This document shows, piece by piece, positions 55,001 through 63,200 of a stretch of DNA of 64,000 nt; position 1 is the first letter of the stretch, and each line of letters begins with the position of its first letter. This stretch comes from Gigantopelta aegis. Taxonomy: Eukaryota > Mollusca > Gastropoda > Neomphalida > Peltospiridae. The stretch spans positions 75,672,218 through 75,736,217 of the forward strand of contig NC_054706.1 in NCBI RefSeq assembly GCF_016097555.1, read 5' to 3'. The translations under genes and the position numbers were made by a program. Under the pieces are notes generated by a model, which ran no database searches, was not told where the DNA came from, and saw only the letters and a program-made list of their open reading frames with translations.

Positions 55001-55729
55001 TCGTGATTGCAAATAGAAAATTCAATCCAATGGATAAACGTTACGGCACAGCAATAAATATCACAATAATAAATATAGTGCCGGAGACGTTTATCTTGAT
55101 GAACTATAGCTCGAGTAACCTCTAGCCCTCCCCTTATTGATATGTTGTAGGGGAGGGCTAGAGGTGACTTGAGCTAAAGAGACATTAACTAATGAAGGTT
55201 TTAAAAAACATTAATCCAAATATTAATCAATAAATTACACATTGCTACGTTCGATTCGGACTAAAAATAAATATGTTTGGCCTTAACCGTTACCCTTATT
55301 TTGAGTGAAATGCCAAAGCAAAGTCCAGCTTTCAGTTTCATCAAAATCACTCGTTAAATACAATATTATAAAAGCAGAAATATCTGCGTCTAGTGATAGT
55401 GCAGGGCGCACATTAAGTCAAAGAACCTCACTTTCTACGTCCCTTCGGACTACGTCTAGCGAATGTCACTGTGCTTAGTGCACAACTTGCCACAAGCATG
55501 ACAAGTCTTAGCCTTAGCCTAACCCAAAGGAAGGTTCTCGATTTGTACACGTCGTCATCATAAAATGACTTTATAAATATCCACGATTACGTGACTACTG
55601 AATGGGAAATACACGAACATCACACCTAAAATAAAGTGTTCTGTACATTTGATGAGCTTCATAAAAATTGCCTGCATCTATGCAAGCTTGGCATTTGGCT
55701 ACCACCCTGTCAACACCACGAGTCGCCAT
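39923..55729 (-). CDS. GET4: GET4 (Golgi-to-ER traffic protein 4), complete nine-exon gene
   Basis: GET4, with UBL4A and BAG6, delivers tail-anchored membrane proteins to the GET3/TRC40 ATPase for insertion into the ER; it is cytosolic and built of alpha-solenoid helix pairs. Coding exons (minus): 55729-55626, 53564-53486, 51503-51422, 51057-50902, 49761-49623, 48895-48755, 47693-47618, 41259-41190, 40050-39923. All borders are AG/GT and all phases join, totalling 975 nt (324 aa; human GET4 is 327 by memory). Family landmarks in order: [11 protein letters not shown]-type start ([15 protein letters not shown]), [120 protein letters not shown], acidic/Ser-rich tail. No break is seen. Introns 2-8 are loaded with MITEs and SINEs; intron 7 is 6.4 kb. 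The 3' UTR end is not defined. Confidence 0.97.
40541..40865. mobile_element. Composite MITE: hairpin plus TIR module, in GET4 intron 8
   Basis: 40541-40679 is a palindrome: AATAACTATATAATGACATA with GGATATGGGCTTT against its inverted copy ending ACTAGTTATT. Directly abutting is a second module (40681-40865) bounded by TTTTTATCCTGCAC and GTTGCAGGATAAAATT. The architecture is the same as in the elements at 47968 and 51552, with different sequence. Confidence 0.65.
40953..41060. mobile_element. Palindromic MITE (GAAGCGATCTTAGCG family), copy 2, GET4 intron 8
   Basis: ATTCCATGAAGCGATCTTAG at the left and CTAAGATCGCTTTGTGGAAT at the right form near-perfect arms; the centre is TGCATTACTACCTTATGCA. 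It ends about 130 bp upstream (in gene sense) of exon 8. Confidence 0.85.
41190..41259 (-). CDS. GET4: GET4 coding exon 8
   Basis: Acceptor GTTTTTTTCAG; encodes [23 protein letters not shown]; donor TTCG/gtaaga. Confidence 0.96.
42037..42160 (+). repeat. Inverted copy of the THAP-relic 3' region
   Basis: AATTTACAGCCCGGAGCCCG, CATATTTAGCATAAAGATAC and ATGATGTATTTAAATATG match, inverted, the segment at 43213-43343. A shorter piece of the same sequence recurs near 43007-43070. Confidence 0.75.
42729..42849 (-). other. Candidate small exon of unknown identity
   Basis: From an ATG at 42849 the minus strand reads [40 protein letters not shown] and meets CCAG/gtaagt, a consensus donor; without splicing it ends two codons later. 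The residue mix (W, P, hydrophobics) looks protein-like. It lies inside the Kolobok-like element in GET4 intron 7. It could be an exon of the element's transposase or a nested gene; no partner exon was found. Confidence 0.3.
43200..43507 (-). pseudogene. THAP-domain protein relic
   Basis: Reads [26 protein letters not shown], then [10 protein letters not shown]. The first C-x4-C pair, the SF-x-FP and the W-x-P of THAP zinc fingers are present. The expected CS-x-HF ligand pair reads VSTYL, and other frames must be invoked downstream, so the finger is dead. There is no ATG; the frame opens with GTG. THAP fingers are DNA-binding modules of P, Kolobok and related transposons. Confidence 0.6.
43874..43935 (-). 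mobile_element. SINE tail remnant
   Basis: TTTGTTTAACGGCACCCCAG, then TTTATTCAGTGGTTGTTATG, in the order of an inverted SINE tail; very diverged. Confidence 0.4.
43960..45300. other. Interior of the intron-7 element, nothing recognised
   Basis: AT-rich with a C18 run near 44700-44717. No coding domain. Confidence 0.3.
45320..45466. mobile_element. 147-bp near-perfect palindrome (MITE-like)
   Basis: TTGACCGCAATTATATTTTG with GTCCATGCAAGTATGAACCG is mirrored by CGGTTCATACTTGCATGAAC with AATAATTGCGGTCAA. It lies within GET4 intron 7. Confidence 0.85.
45590..46470. other. AT-rich stretch, nothing recognised
   Basis: A/T homopolymer-like sequence at 45600-45680, then unique DNA up to the right end of the hAT-like element. 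Confidence 0.3.
46712..47345 (-). mobile_element. SINE family B split by a MITE
   Basis: 46712-46968 carries the inverted tail and body (GACACCACTAGAGCATATTG, GTCGTGGTGCACTGGCTGGA). The end of the head resumes at 47318 with TTTACCATTGGGCTACATCC. The 349-bp MITE inserted in the tRNA-like head. Confidence 0.88.
46969..47317. mobile_element. MITE (TAGTG.TTTCCCTAG family), copy 1, with 5-bp duplication
   Basis: Ends TAGTGATTTCCCTAG and CTAGGGAAAACACTA. AGTTT is duplicated at 46964-46968 and 47318-47322, and its removal rebuilds the SINE head. Internal GGCATGGTGCTGCACCATGC is itself palindromic. A second copy is at 52484-52833. Confidence 0.88.
47357..47455 (-). mobile_element. SINE family C tail fragment
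   Basis: AAATGTTTTATTTAACAACA, then CACTCAACACATTTTATTTA with GGAAGGAAGG at the outer edge. Confidence 0.75.
47618..47693 (-). CDS. GET4: GET4 coding exon 7
   Basis: Acceptor TATCTTACAG; encodes [25 protein letters not shown]; donor AGAG/gtgagt. Followed by the 6.4-kb intron 7. Confidence 0.95.
47794..48452. mobile_element. Kolobok-like MITE, diverged, holding a composite MITE (GET4 intron 6)
   Basis: Left AAGGGGACTGTCCTGAGTTT and right CCAACTGAGGACTTTCCCTT with TTGTAAGATGTTTCCGACTA / TTAGTTGGAAACTTCTTACA arms, related to the copy at 28561. It is interrupted by the element at 47968-48343. It fills most of the roughly 1.06-kb intron 6. Confidence 0.75.
47968..48343 (-). mobile_element. Two-module composite MITE, copy 1
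   Basis: Module E is a hairpin (GTGTCTTGTGATATCATAAT mirrored by ATTATGATATCATAAGACAC). Module F is bounded by TTTATCATCCATTATCATC and TTAATGGATGATAAAT. The order is the reverse of the copy at 51552-51959, i.e. the same unit inverted. Confidence 0.8.
48755..48895 (-). CDS. GET4: GET4 coding exon 6
   Basis: Acceptor GTCTGTAG; encodes [20 protein letters not shown] and [20 protein letters not shown]; donor AAAG/gtcagt. Confidence 0.95.
48965..49227. mobile_element. hAT-like MITE with internal tandem repeats, 6-bp duplication (GET4 intron 5)
   Basis: Ends CAGGGGTAGGAATT and AATTCCCACCCCTG. AGTATT is duplicated at 48959-48964 and 49228-49233. The interior contains four tandem units of about 44 bp with GAGGAAATCTAGAGGGGTCC and GGTGAACTGTAAAAA. 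Confidence 0.85.
49623..49761 (-). CDS. GET4: GET4 coding exon 5
   Basis: Acceptor TTTCTTACAG; encodes [20 protein letters not shown] and [13 protein letters not shown]; donor CTACA/gtacgt. Confidence 0.95.
50177..50568. mobile_element. TIR element (AGGCCCAAAACACAC ends)
   Basis: AGGCCCAAAACACACCAAAG at the left and CTTCAGTGTGTTTTGGGCCT at the right are inverted repeats, continuing in GGGTCTGG / CCAGAC. The family C SINE interrupts it just inside the left arm. Confidence 0.7.
50217..50433 (-). mobile_element. SINE family C, 5'-truncated
   Basis: Inverted tail TTTTATTTAACGATGCACTC, body to CCACAGCCTTTGATATATC. Head absent. Innermost of three nested insertions in GET4 intron 4. Confidence 0.85.
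50902..51057 (-). CDS. GET4: GET4 coding exon 4
   Basis: Acceptor CCTGCAG; encodes [20 protein letters not shown] and [15 protein letters not shown]; donor CAAG/gtattg. The polypyrimidine tract is weak but the phase and protein match are exact. Confidence 0.93.
51422..51503 (-). CDS. GET4: GET4 coding exon 3
   Basis: Acceptor CTTGCAG; encodes [27 protein letters not shown]; donor ATCG/gtacgt. Phase 0 in, 1 out. Confidence 0.95.
51552..51959 (+). mobile_element. Two-module composite MITE, copy 2 (GET4 intron 2)
   Basis: Module F (TTTTATCATCCATTAAAAGC to TAATGGATGATAAAA) abuts module E, a hairpin with CGTGTCTTGTGATATCATAA and its mirror ending GGGGGTATTC. Same unit as 47968-48343, opposite orientation. 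Confidence 0.8.
52484..52833. mobile_element. MITE (TAGTG.TTTCCCTAG family), copy 2 (GET4 intron 2)
   Basis: TAGTGTTTTCCCTAG and CTAGGGAAAACACTA are perfect 15-bp inverted repeats. The interior is co-linear with 46969-47317. No clear target duplication. Confidence 0.88.
52845..52985 (-). mobile_element. SINE family D head fragment
   Basis: On the minus strand ATAATGGTTAAACCATCGGT, B box GGTTCATATCCC, GTACCGGCTCCCACCAACAG TGAGTTTAA match the head of the SINE at 21644. 3' part missing. Confidence 0.65.
53030..53083 (+). repeat. 27-bp direct duplication
   Basis: CAGCATTAGTCTTGTTCAAC AAGACTT occurs twice in tandem. Each unit contains the small palindrome GTCTTGTTCAACAAGAC. Confidence 0.85.
53486..53564 (-). 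CDS. GET4: GET4 coding exon 2
   Basis: Acceptor TTTTCAG, then G TAT AAT GTA; encodes [20 protein letters not shown] and LLEHNQ; donor CAG/gtgaaa. Phase 2 in, phase 0 out. Confidence 0.95.
53640..55100. other. GET4 intron 1 interior, AT-rich
   Basis: Poly-A and AAT-rich sequence at 54350-54670. No repeat family or exon was recognised. Confidence 0.35.
55107..55178. repeat. 72-bp hairpin in GET4 intron 1
   Basis: AGCTCGAGTAACCTCTAGCC and CTCCCC are mirrored by GGGGAGGGCTAGAGGTGACTTGAGCT; loop TTATTGATATGTTGTA. Confidence 0.8.
55626..55729 (-). CDS. GET4: GET4 coding exon 1
   Basis: ATG at 55729 starts [20 protein letters not shown] and the exon ends ...RTLYF plus two bases (TTTAG/gtgtga). 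The bases before the ATG (TTTAGT) are ordinary; the promoter lies somewhere in 55730-56640, shared in opposite direction with CDK2AP1. Confidence 0.95.
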
Positions 55730-55739
55730 ACTAAATTGA

Positions 55740-56640
55740 GTACATACAAAAGTGAGGACTAATGAAATCCGAAATAAGTATAATGTTCAAAATAATGCCA
55801 AACCGAAACATTTAAATTATTATTATTATTAATAATTAATAATACATAAATATATAATACATAACTCCAATATTAAAATCAATAAATAACAAAACAATAT
55901 ATAATTCTACATATCATAAAAAATTGAAACGTCTATAAAGAATGTGTTTCGAATGAATCTTACATTTATAACATTTTAGGTCTCATGTCATACTTTATTT
56001 GAGCGCTCTGCTATATAAACTATTTATTGAACAGTGTTACATTCTTCATGTAAATAATTATGACCTAACAACAAATGTCAAGAATTACATAATAATTAAT
56101 ACGTCCATGTTGTTTTCCACACATCCAATGCGATTATTATCGGAAAATATGTTAGAGGGAGACGATTTGAAAAACAATTAATGGTCCCATCCTAGAGTAG
56201 ACTGGTTTGAAACTGGTATGAGAAACCAGACAAGGAAACCAGGTATTTCGTAATTTGGTAATTTAAATCTTTAATTTTGGGTATTGTTTTGATTTTATTG
56301 TGTTAGTATCAAGCAGGGACCACCGTCTGCTAGTGTGAAATAGGTAAGTAGAACTTGAACTTCACAGTAATCCAAATAGTTGTAGATTTCAGGTGTTTTA
56401 AAAACAATATAGGTCTCTGTCCACAGATAATGATACCAATTGAAACCAACAAACACCAAATAAAATGTACAAGAGTGCACCCCCCCCCCCCCCCAACAAA
56501 TGTGTTTGGGATATTTGTGTATGGTGGAACAGGCGATTTTCTTTTGAATAGACCTAGAAGCATAATAGATGGCTTCATTTGACATGGGAGATACATACAT
56601 GTAACTTGATAACTACTAAACTAGCATTTCATATTTTGAC
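55740..56640. promoter_or_regulatory. Intergenic region between divergent GET4 and CDK2AP1
   Basis: About 1.4 kb separates the GET4 ATG (55729) from the CDK2AP1 coding exon (57128). The CDK2AP1 first non-coding exon should lie here or within its 5' intron. No TATA box or CpG-rich promoter is obvious; a C16 run lies at 56480-56495. Confidence 0.3.
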
Positions 56641-56652
56641 AATTTAAAGTCC

Positions 56653-56859
56653 GAACCAAATTGTTGACAACTACAATAAATTACTATCCTACCTTTAATT
56701 ACAATTACATTTCCCCAAAATTTTGTCCAGACACAAGTTGTGAAAAAAAACATTACAGTGACACTGATTCCACAGATTTGTCTGGACAAAATATGGGCAA
56801 AATCTAACGAAAAATAAAGGTAGGAGAGCATTTTATCGTAGTTGTTAACATTTTGGTTC
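56653..56859. mobile_element. MITE with 48-bp TIRs upstream of CDK2AP1
   Basis: GAACCAAATTGTTGACAACT, then ACTATCCTACCTTTAATT, are mirrored by AAAATAAAGGTAGGAGAGCA ... AGTTGTTAACATTTTGGTTC. An inner hairpin ATTTTGTCCAGACA / TGTCTGGACAAAAT is nested. Confidence 0.75.
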
Positions 56860-57129
56860 CAATTTTAACTTATAAAGAATTAACCAAGCATGGATTTCTT
56901 TAGTTCATTAAGATAAACTTCGAGCAAAGTTTATCTTGATTCTTGATGAAAAAAAGAGTCTTTATTGAATAAGTTTTCAGAGTTCAAACTTCTGGACACT
57001 TGCTGAAGCAAAATATATTATGAACTGAGCCTTTTTATGAATTTTTTTCACTTGCAAAACCCTTTAAAACTAGTAATAAACTGTTTGAAAGAATCACTTT
57101 GTTGAGTTGTTTATTTTCCTTTTCCAGAA

Positions 57130-57450
57130 ATGGCTGATGAAGAACTAAGTGCTGTTGAAACAAACTCACCATCCACACCAGTTGTCAGCAATCCGGGCAC
57201 ACCAAGATCTGACCAGGTGGAGCCAGTGCAGGCAACACCTCCCCCTCCTACCCCCCACCAGGCACGACCCGTCCAGCACCTCAGCAAATACAACCAGCTA
57301 CTGGCAGTCATTGAGGACATGGGTAGAGACATCCGACCAACTTACGCTGGAAACAGAACATCGGCCGAGAGACTAAAACGGAGCATTGTCCATGGACGCA
57401 TTCTTGTGCGCGAATGTCTAATGGAGTGTGAACGGAGTGCAAGAAGTTGA
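57130..57450 (+). CDS. CDK2AP1: CDK2AP1/DOC-1 family protein, 106 aa, single coding exon
   Basis: CDK2-associated protein 1 (DOC-1) binds CDK2 and is a subunit of the NuRD chromatin-remodelling complex. The C-terminal half is unmistakable: [55 protein letters not shown], aligning with the conserved CDK2AP domain to its last residues. The N-terminal half ([20 protein letters not shown]...) is Pro/Thr/Ser-rich and poorly conserved, as in relatives. The ATG lies two bases after a strong acceptor (TTTATTTTCCTTTTCCAG at 57127), so the 5' UTR is spliced while the whole coding region is in one exon. Vertebrate genes split it across several exons. Paralogue CDK2AP2 cannot be separated from CDK2AP1 here. 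The frame is intact. It is divergent from GET4. Confidence 0.93.
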   Translation: MADEELSAVETNSPSTPVVSNPGTPRSDQVEPVQATPPPPTPHQARPVQHLSKYNQLLAVIEDMGRDIRPTYAGNRTSAERLKRSIVHGRILVRECLMECERSARS

Positions 57451-58410
57451 TGTTTTACATGATGTCATGTATTGTTGTAGTAGCAGGGCTTCTAGAATTT
57501 TTATAAAATCCACTAGCCATGGGATCAGTGATTGAAAATTTTACTAGCCATGATTAAAAATTCACTAGCCCTACTTTACTTAAGTTAATACAAGTTTAAA
57601 AACACTAACATTGGGGGTTTGGGGTGGGGGCAGGATATTCATATTTACAAAATAGACTTAACTGCAACATTTGACCAAACATTTTTCACTAGCTGTCGGG
57701 CATGGCAATAGTAGCTATTTACTAGCCCAACACTGAATATCACTAGACATGGGAGTGGGACTACCATGATACAGAAGCCCTGGTAGTAGTGTTCTGTGGC
57801 AGGATCACCATGACAGAATGTGAAATATGTGCAGCATGCTGCTGGGAATCTTTGATGTAAAGTTTGTTTGAAATTCAAGTCCGGCCAATACTGCCATCAA
57901 GTGTTGATGTTCAAGAATCTCATGTTTCTATGATGTACATGTATTGTAGTGTTAATCTGCAGAAGTAGTACTTTACCTTCATACCAGAATTTGAAAGATT
58001 TGCATGAGGCTGGCATATTGCTCCGATGCATAGTTTTATGTTGCATCAGTACATGATGTGTGAATGGTGTTGAGGAATCAAATGTTTTTATGATGTAGTG
58101 TTAATATGTTTTCTGCAGTACTACCATGACAGAATTTGAAAGATTTGCACAAAGCTCAGCCTGCTGACCATTCTCTGATGTGTCGTTCTAAGTAACATCA
58201 ACACTGCCATGAGACGTGAGTGGTGTGCAAGAAGCTGATTTTGCTCTGATGTTAATTTGAACCAAGTATACCACCATGAAGTAATCAGACGAATGTGCAA
58301 GAAACCTGTGTGTGTCTGTTATAAATTCTTGTCATTTTGTCCATGTCCATCATGTTTTGACATTAATCATGTTACTCTTGTCATCTGTGTATTTATAAAA
58401 TAAAACGTAA
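57451..58410 (+). other. CDK2AP1: 3' UTR of CDK2AP1 with poly(A) signal and internal repeats
   Basis: AATAAA at 58399-58404 is the likely poly(A) signal. The UTR holds a MITE (57484-57782) and degenerate 144-150 bp repeats: CAGAATTTGAAAGATTTGCA-type sequence near 57986 and 58130 and a weaker version (CAGAATGTGAAATATGTGCA) near 57814. Confidence 0.6.
57484..57782. mobile_element. hAT-like MITE in the CDK2AP1 3' UTR, 7-bp duplication
   Basis: CAGGGCTTCTAGAATT at the left and ACAGAAGCCCTG at the right. GTAGTAG is duplicated at 57477-57483 and 57783-57789 (an 8-bp hAT duplication with one end ambiguous). ACTAGCC motifs recur inside. Confidence 0.8.
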
Positions 58411-58504
58411 TCATCAGCATTTTTGTTTTTATTTTTATTCGGAATTCCCAAACAGGAAATGATGTTTCCCATTAGGTTGGTAGTAAACTTGGTGGGCGAA
58501 TACA

Positions 58505-58809
58505 AGCGTACGAGATAGGGTGGGGAAAACTGTCTCCCTAGTGCAGGATCAAATCCTCAAATTCGAGCAAAAACGACAGTGATATTTGGGCAAAATGTGC
58601 TAAACTCGGGCCTTTTTATCGTATATTTCCATCATTCTACCAGCAAAATTAATTCATGTAAAAATGCGCAGTGATTCATTTGCAACCCGACATGGGCGTT
58701 TGGCAGTAACGCTATTGGAAAAAAAAAAACGTTATCGAAATTTGGGCATTTTCGTTTAATTCGGAAAACTCCTAGCTTGCTCCACCCACAAAACAAGAGC
58801 CCGTACGCC
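58505..58809 (+). mobile_element. MITE-like repeat with GCGTACG-type ends, copy 3
   Basis: Ends AGCGTACGAGATAGGGTGGG and AAGAGCCCGTACGCCC; interior CAAATCCTCAAATTCGAGC and ATTTTCGTTTAATTCGG. Best preserved of the three copies. Confidence 0.75.
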
Positions 58810-58920
58810 CTTGATACAAAGTACCAGTGCAGGGCTCAAATTTAACAACTTGTCGCCCATTTTGAAAGTTTTTTTTACTGAGGCATATACTGGTGTTCGG
58901 GCTCCTTGTTGGAGTTTGTA

Positions 58921-59094
58921 TTAGATCGGTGGAGGGGGGGGGGGGGGGGGGGGTGCAGGGTGCCCCCTAAATTTTGCGACAGTTATAATTTTATTATATA
59001 TTAATTTATTTGTTTTTACCATCCCCTCCAAACCTCCCCCAAAGTGTCATTGGGCCCCCCCCCCCCCCAAATGGATTTTCTAGATCCGCCACTG
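58921..59094. mobile_element. hAT-like MITE with GGATCC ends, copy 2
   Basis: Shares TTATAATTTTATTATATATT, CCTCCAAACCTCCCCCAAAG and the end ATGGATTTTCTAGATCCGCC ACTG with 16710-16898. The left end is degraded beside a G-run. Confidence 0.65.
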
Positions 59095-59161
59095 TAGATG
59101 GCATGAGGAAAGTACATGCTGGATGCATTATGGAGAGGGAGTGAATTGCATGAAGTTAAAA

Positions 59162-59457
59162 AGTGTTTTGTTTAACGACACCACTAGAGCACATTTATTA
59201 ATCATCGGCTATTGGATGTCAAACATTTGGTTATTTTGACAGTCTTAAAGAGGAAACCCGCTACATTTTTCCATCAGTAGCAAGGGATCTTTTATACATA
59301 CCATGCCACAGACATGATAGCACATACCACATCCTTTGATACCAGTCGTGGTACACTTATTGGAACGAGATTTAGCCCAATGGGCCCACCGACGGGGTTC
59401 GATCCAAGACCGAGTGCGCATTAGGTGACCCCTTTACCACTGGGCTACATCCGACCC
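59162..59457 (-). mobile_element. SINE family B, full length
   Basis: Inverted tail TGTTTTGTTTAACGACACCA, body CCATCAGTAGCAAGGGATCT, inverted head GACGGGGTTCGATCC and CCTTTACCACTGGGCTACAT. Well preserved. Confidence 0.9.
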
Positions 59458-59579
59458 CATGAGTTTCATAACGTTTGCTGAACATTAAACGGTTTTAATA
59501 GCTCGTCATGGCATATTTTAAAATAAATGGCCGTTTGTCAAACGTCAAAGTGTAGACAATGAATTCACACTGAAGTGCT

Positions 59580-60045
59580 TTTATAGTCCAGGAGCCAAGT
59601 ATCAAAAGAGGCCTAAAAAATTAGTTGGTGCAACACCCACTACACAGTTGGTTTGTCATTTCTGGCTGCTTGGGGGATGTCTCTGGGACATTTTCAGCCC
59701 TGATGTACAGTTGATTTGTGGCAGCAACAATATGTGGAGGTCTATTTTCTCATGGGGTGCCATGACTTAAGTGGAATTCTGGAAAATTTGGTTTCATTTT
59801 CTCGGCTAATACAAACAAAAGTTTTAAGATTTGTTGCTAATAACATGTTCATATGAGATACACCTGTGTATTGCTGTTAAGTAAGTTCAATGTTGATACA
59901 ATTTTTTTTCAAGATGGCCGCCATTTTTTAGTATGTGGGGCAATAGTTTAGGAGCCATGACCAACTCGAAGTTGTTTAGTCCTACACAGTTGGTTTGTCA
60001 CTTCAAACTGCTAGGAGGATGACTGTGGAACATTTCCAGCCCAGA
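59580..60045. repeat. Direct repeats and inverted terminal sequence at the left of the large mobile gene
   Basis: CTACACAGTTGGTTTGTCA and ATTTTCAGCCC / ATTTCCAGCCC occur at 59640-59700 and again at 59982-60043, preceded by CAGGAGCCAAG / TAGGAGCCATG, giving a direct repeat of about 100 bp spaced by 342 bp. Between them GATACAATTTTTTTTCAAGA with TGGCCGCCATTTTTTAGTAT (59895-59935) is the inverted counterpart of the sequence at the right edge (63944-63990). Confidence 0.7.
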
Positions 60046-60273
60046 GGGAGTGTGATGTACTCTTTTTAGCTTAGTCAGTTGTTGTACGTGTCATGTTATA
60101 TTAACAGTAACTACATATTTGTATCATTGGCATTCACTAGTTAAATGTTATCTTGATATAATGCTAGATAATGTATTGGATTTTGTCTATCAAAATTAAA
60201 CTGAAGTTTCCAAAATGTTTTAAGAAGTGTTCTTATCAATTGCCAAAAATTATTAAGAATTATCGAAATGTCA

Positions 60274-63200
60274 CTAATCATAATCAGGATATTCATCATC
60301 AAGGTCATCATCGTCATCGTCGTCATCATCATCATCAGAGTCAATTGATGGAACTTTGTTTGGGTTTTTGCATTGTTCACCTCCCATACAAATGCAGGCT
60401 TCTGTGCAAGGCATGTCGTTGCGCTTGCATGCACAAGCGTGGCTGTGTTGACATGCAGAAGTCCTACACTTGCATGTGGTCATCTCAACTAGTGCAGCAG
60501 GGGCAGGGTCTTTGATCATTAGAGTGGGTTGGAGAATTCCAATCTGGTTGGTCCATCCATTTTCGTCTGGTCCAGGCAGACGTTGGTTGGCAAGCAGTGA
60601 TGTCTTCCAGATAAAGGACTGGTAGTTAGCTCGATGGATGTGTAACTGGGTGCTGTCAGAAGTTGGTGGGAGGCACTCACTTTTCTGCTTTTTCTGGCAG
60701 AACGTCCAATATCTGACTTCATCTGCTGTGTCACCAACTCCATGAGCTGCTGTGTACAAAGAACATATGAACTGTTCACATGTATGGATCGTGGCCTCTG
60801 TTGGTGGAATGACATCTTCTAGATGGGCCACTTGTTGTTGCTGGTCTACATCTTTCTGAAGTTTCCTGAAAGCTGCCTTCTTCCCGATGCCACTGAAGGC
60901 ACTTGTCGAATCACATCCTGTGAGTGCATGCAATGAAGGAAGTGCTTTACATAATTCAGGTCAAATGTCATGTATTGGGATGTAGCGAAGCCTTTGCTTT
61001 ACTCCAGTACGAAACCAAGGTTTGTGGCACATCATTGTGGTATACATATATATACAAATGACTGCAACAGCTGTGTCAGGAGACTGAATAATCACTTGCT
61101 GGTGGTCATATAAAGCATTGTTGGCATGTAGGAAAAGTCTCGTGTCTGCTTCTTCGTGGTCAGACTCCAGTACTTGCAGATCTATAACATGTTCCCTCAT
61201 GATTAGTTTGCATGTCTTTCCATCCTTGAAGCCTCCGCCGAGGACCATTTGATGACCAGGTTCCAGTTTTTCTGTTCCAATTTCGCACCATCGTTCAGAG
61301 AGAAAGGCACAGAGGTTGGATTTGTTGTTCGAATTCTTGATGTATTTGTCCCATTGTCTGGGTAGGGGTGTACTAGTTCCTAATATCTTGATCTCCAGTC
61401 CTGAAGATGACCCTCGTCGTTTACGTTCTGCTGCCTTGATTGAATCAGGCTGGTCATAGCGATCAAAGACCATGTCTACCCTGTTACATCCATTTTACCC
61501 AAGTGGTGCTGAAATGAGATCAAAGTACTTTTCTGCTAGTTGTCCAAATGTCTTGGTACCACCAGATTTCACCATTTGGATCAAGGCCATTGCATCTAAG
61601 ACATTGGCAGTAGATGGTGGGTTTTCGGAAAATGGAAGTTTGGGCAATACATCAGCCTTGGTTTCCAACTCAGTTAGCAAGTCGCTTTTCACATTCTTAT
61701 GCAAACTTCCATCAGAATGCGCCAGTGCATAAGGCACAGATGACAGCTCATGTGAAAGAACTTCCTTCAAGTTAACATCTCGGGCTTTAGCGACAATGAG
61801 TAGTCTGCCAAAAATATTTCGATCAGCACTGATAGTAGCTGCTTTGTCTTTGGCTGATTTCACAGTAATCTTCTTTGACATTGATGCAAATGTTCTGATC
61901 TTCAAATGTGGGAACTTTTCCAAGAAACCTAGCTCATTTTTGTCGAGGCGTTTAGTTACAAAGTCATTCAGTTGTTCTTGCCCGATGTCTTTAGCTGCCA
62001 CTAGGCGTGCTGCATCATATTGTGGAAGAATCACCCCAGTTATGATATTAAGGAGAGGTTGACAATCGTCTTCTTCGAGAGAAATGATGTCAAATGGATT
62101 TGTTGCAAGACCAAATTTGAATGTAGACATCAGCCTTTGGACATCGGCTTCATCTCTCTTTAGCCTGGTTGCACCAGACTCCTTGTGTGTTCCAATTCGT
62201 TCACTGACTTCTATACCACACATCTCTTTTGTGGCAGATGTAACTGCTGCTCGCTCATGACTTGTCAGGAACCATCTGTCTAGGGCCTCTTGTTTCTGGA
62301 TGATACCCACAATGCCTCCTCTCTTCTTGGAGTCTAGGTTGATGGACTGCTCCAGTGTCATGTCTGTCCAGACACGACTGTATGGCTGGTTTGATCGACA
62401 AACAGCATGGTTGCTATTCATGAATTCTTTGTGTATCTCGGGAAACTTCTCTTGAAGTTGATTCATGTCACAGAGGTATACGGGGAGCCATCGTGAGTAA
62501 TTTGTTCGGTCCATAGAGTAGAAATATGGAGCCATTCTAGCTATAGTATCCAAATGCAACTTCCAACATCCATCTCTTTCAGCACGAATGAATTCAAGCA
62601 GTAACTGGACCATCTCGATGTACATATCCCAGAAGGAGAATAAAAGAGATGCTTTCTTCCCGGCTGTTCTAAAAAGTGACATCAAATTCTGAACGTTCGT
62701 CATTTCCTTACAAACCATCTGATAACACTCATGCAGATCATCAGACTTCTGTGTTATTGCATTTTTGCATTTTTGAATTTGTGCAGTTAAAGTTTCTTTG
62801 TCCAATAGATTATCTTCCTGTCTTTGAGACAACCATTTGCACTGTTCTTTCCACTGCAACCTCACCAGGGCTTCCATGACTAGCTTATGACCTCTGACTC
62901 CACGGTTATAGGATTTTCCTTTTAATAGGTTTGTTGCAGTGTTGATTCCATGGGTACCAGATTCAATAAGGAGATCTGCTAGTCCAGACTCTTCAAACAG
63001 TTTGCCAATAACAGCCAGGTAGTTGAGTGCGACATGGAACCCACCCATTCTAATCACTGTATCATCAAATTCTTTGGGGTTGCGCCATTGTATTTCCTTA
63101 GCCTTCATGTAGATAGCCAAGTCAAACGTAATGACACTGTTTTGTTGTCCAAGGCTTGACATCATCATCTGGACTTGCTTCATCACTGTGTACACAGTAC

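Noticed and set aside
61472-62062. Plus-strand frames over the large mobile gene
   Set aside because: Shadows of the minus-strand frame, which carries the conserved motifs.
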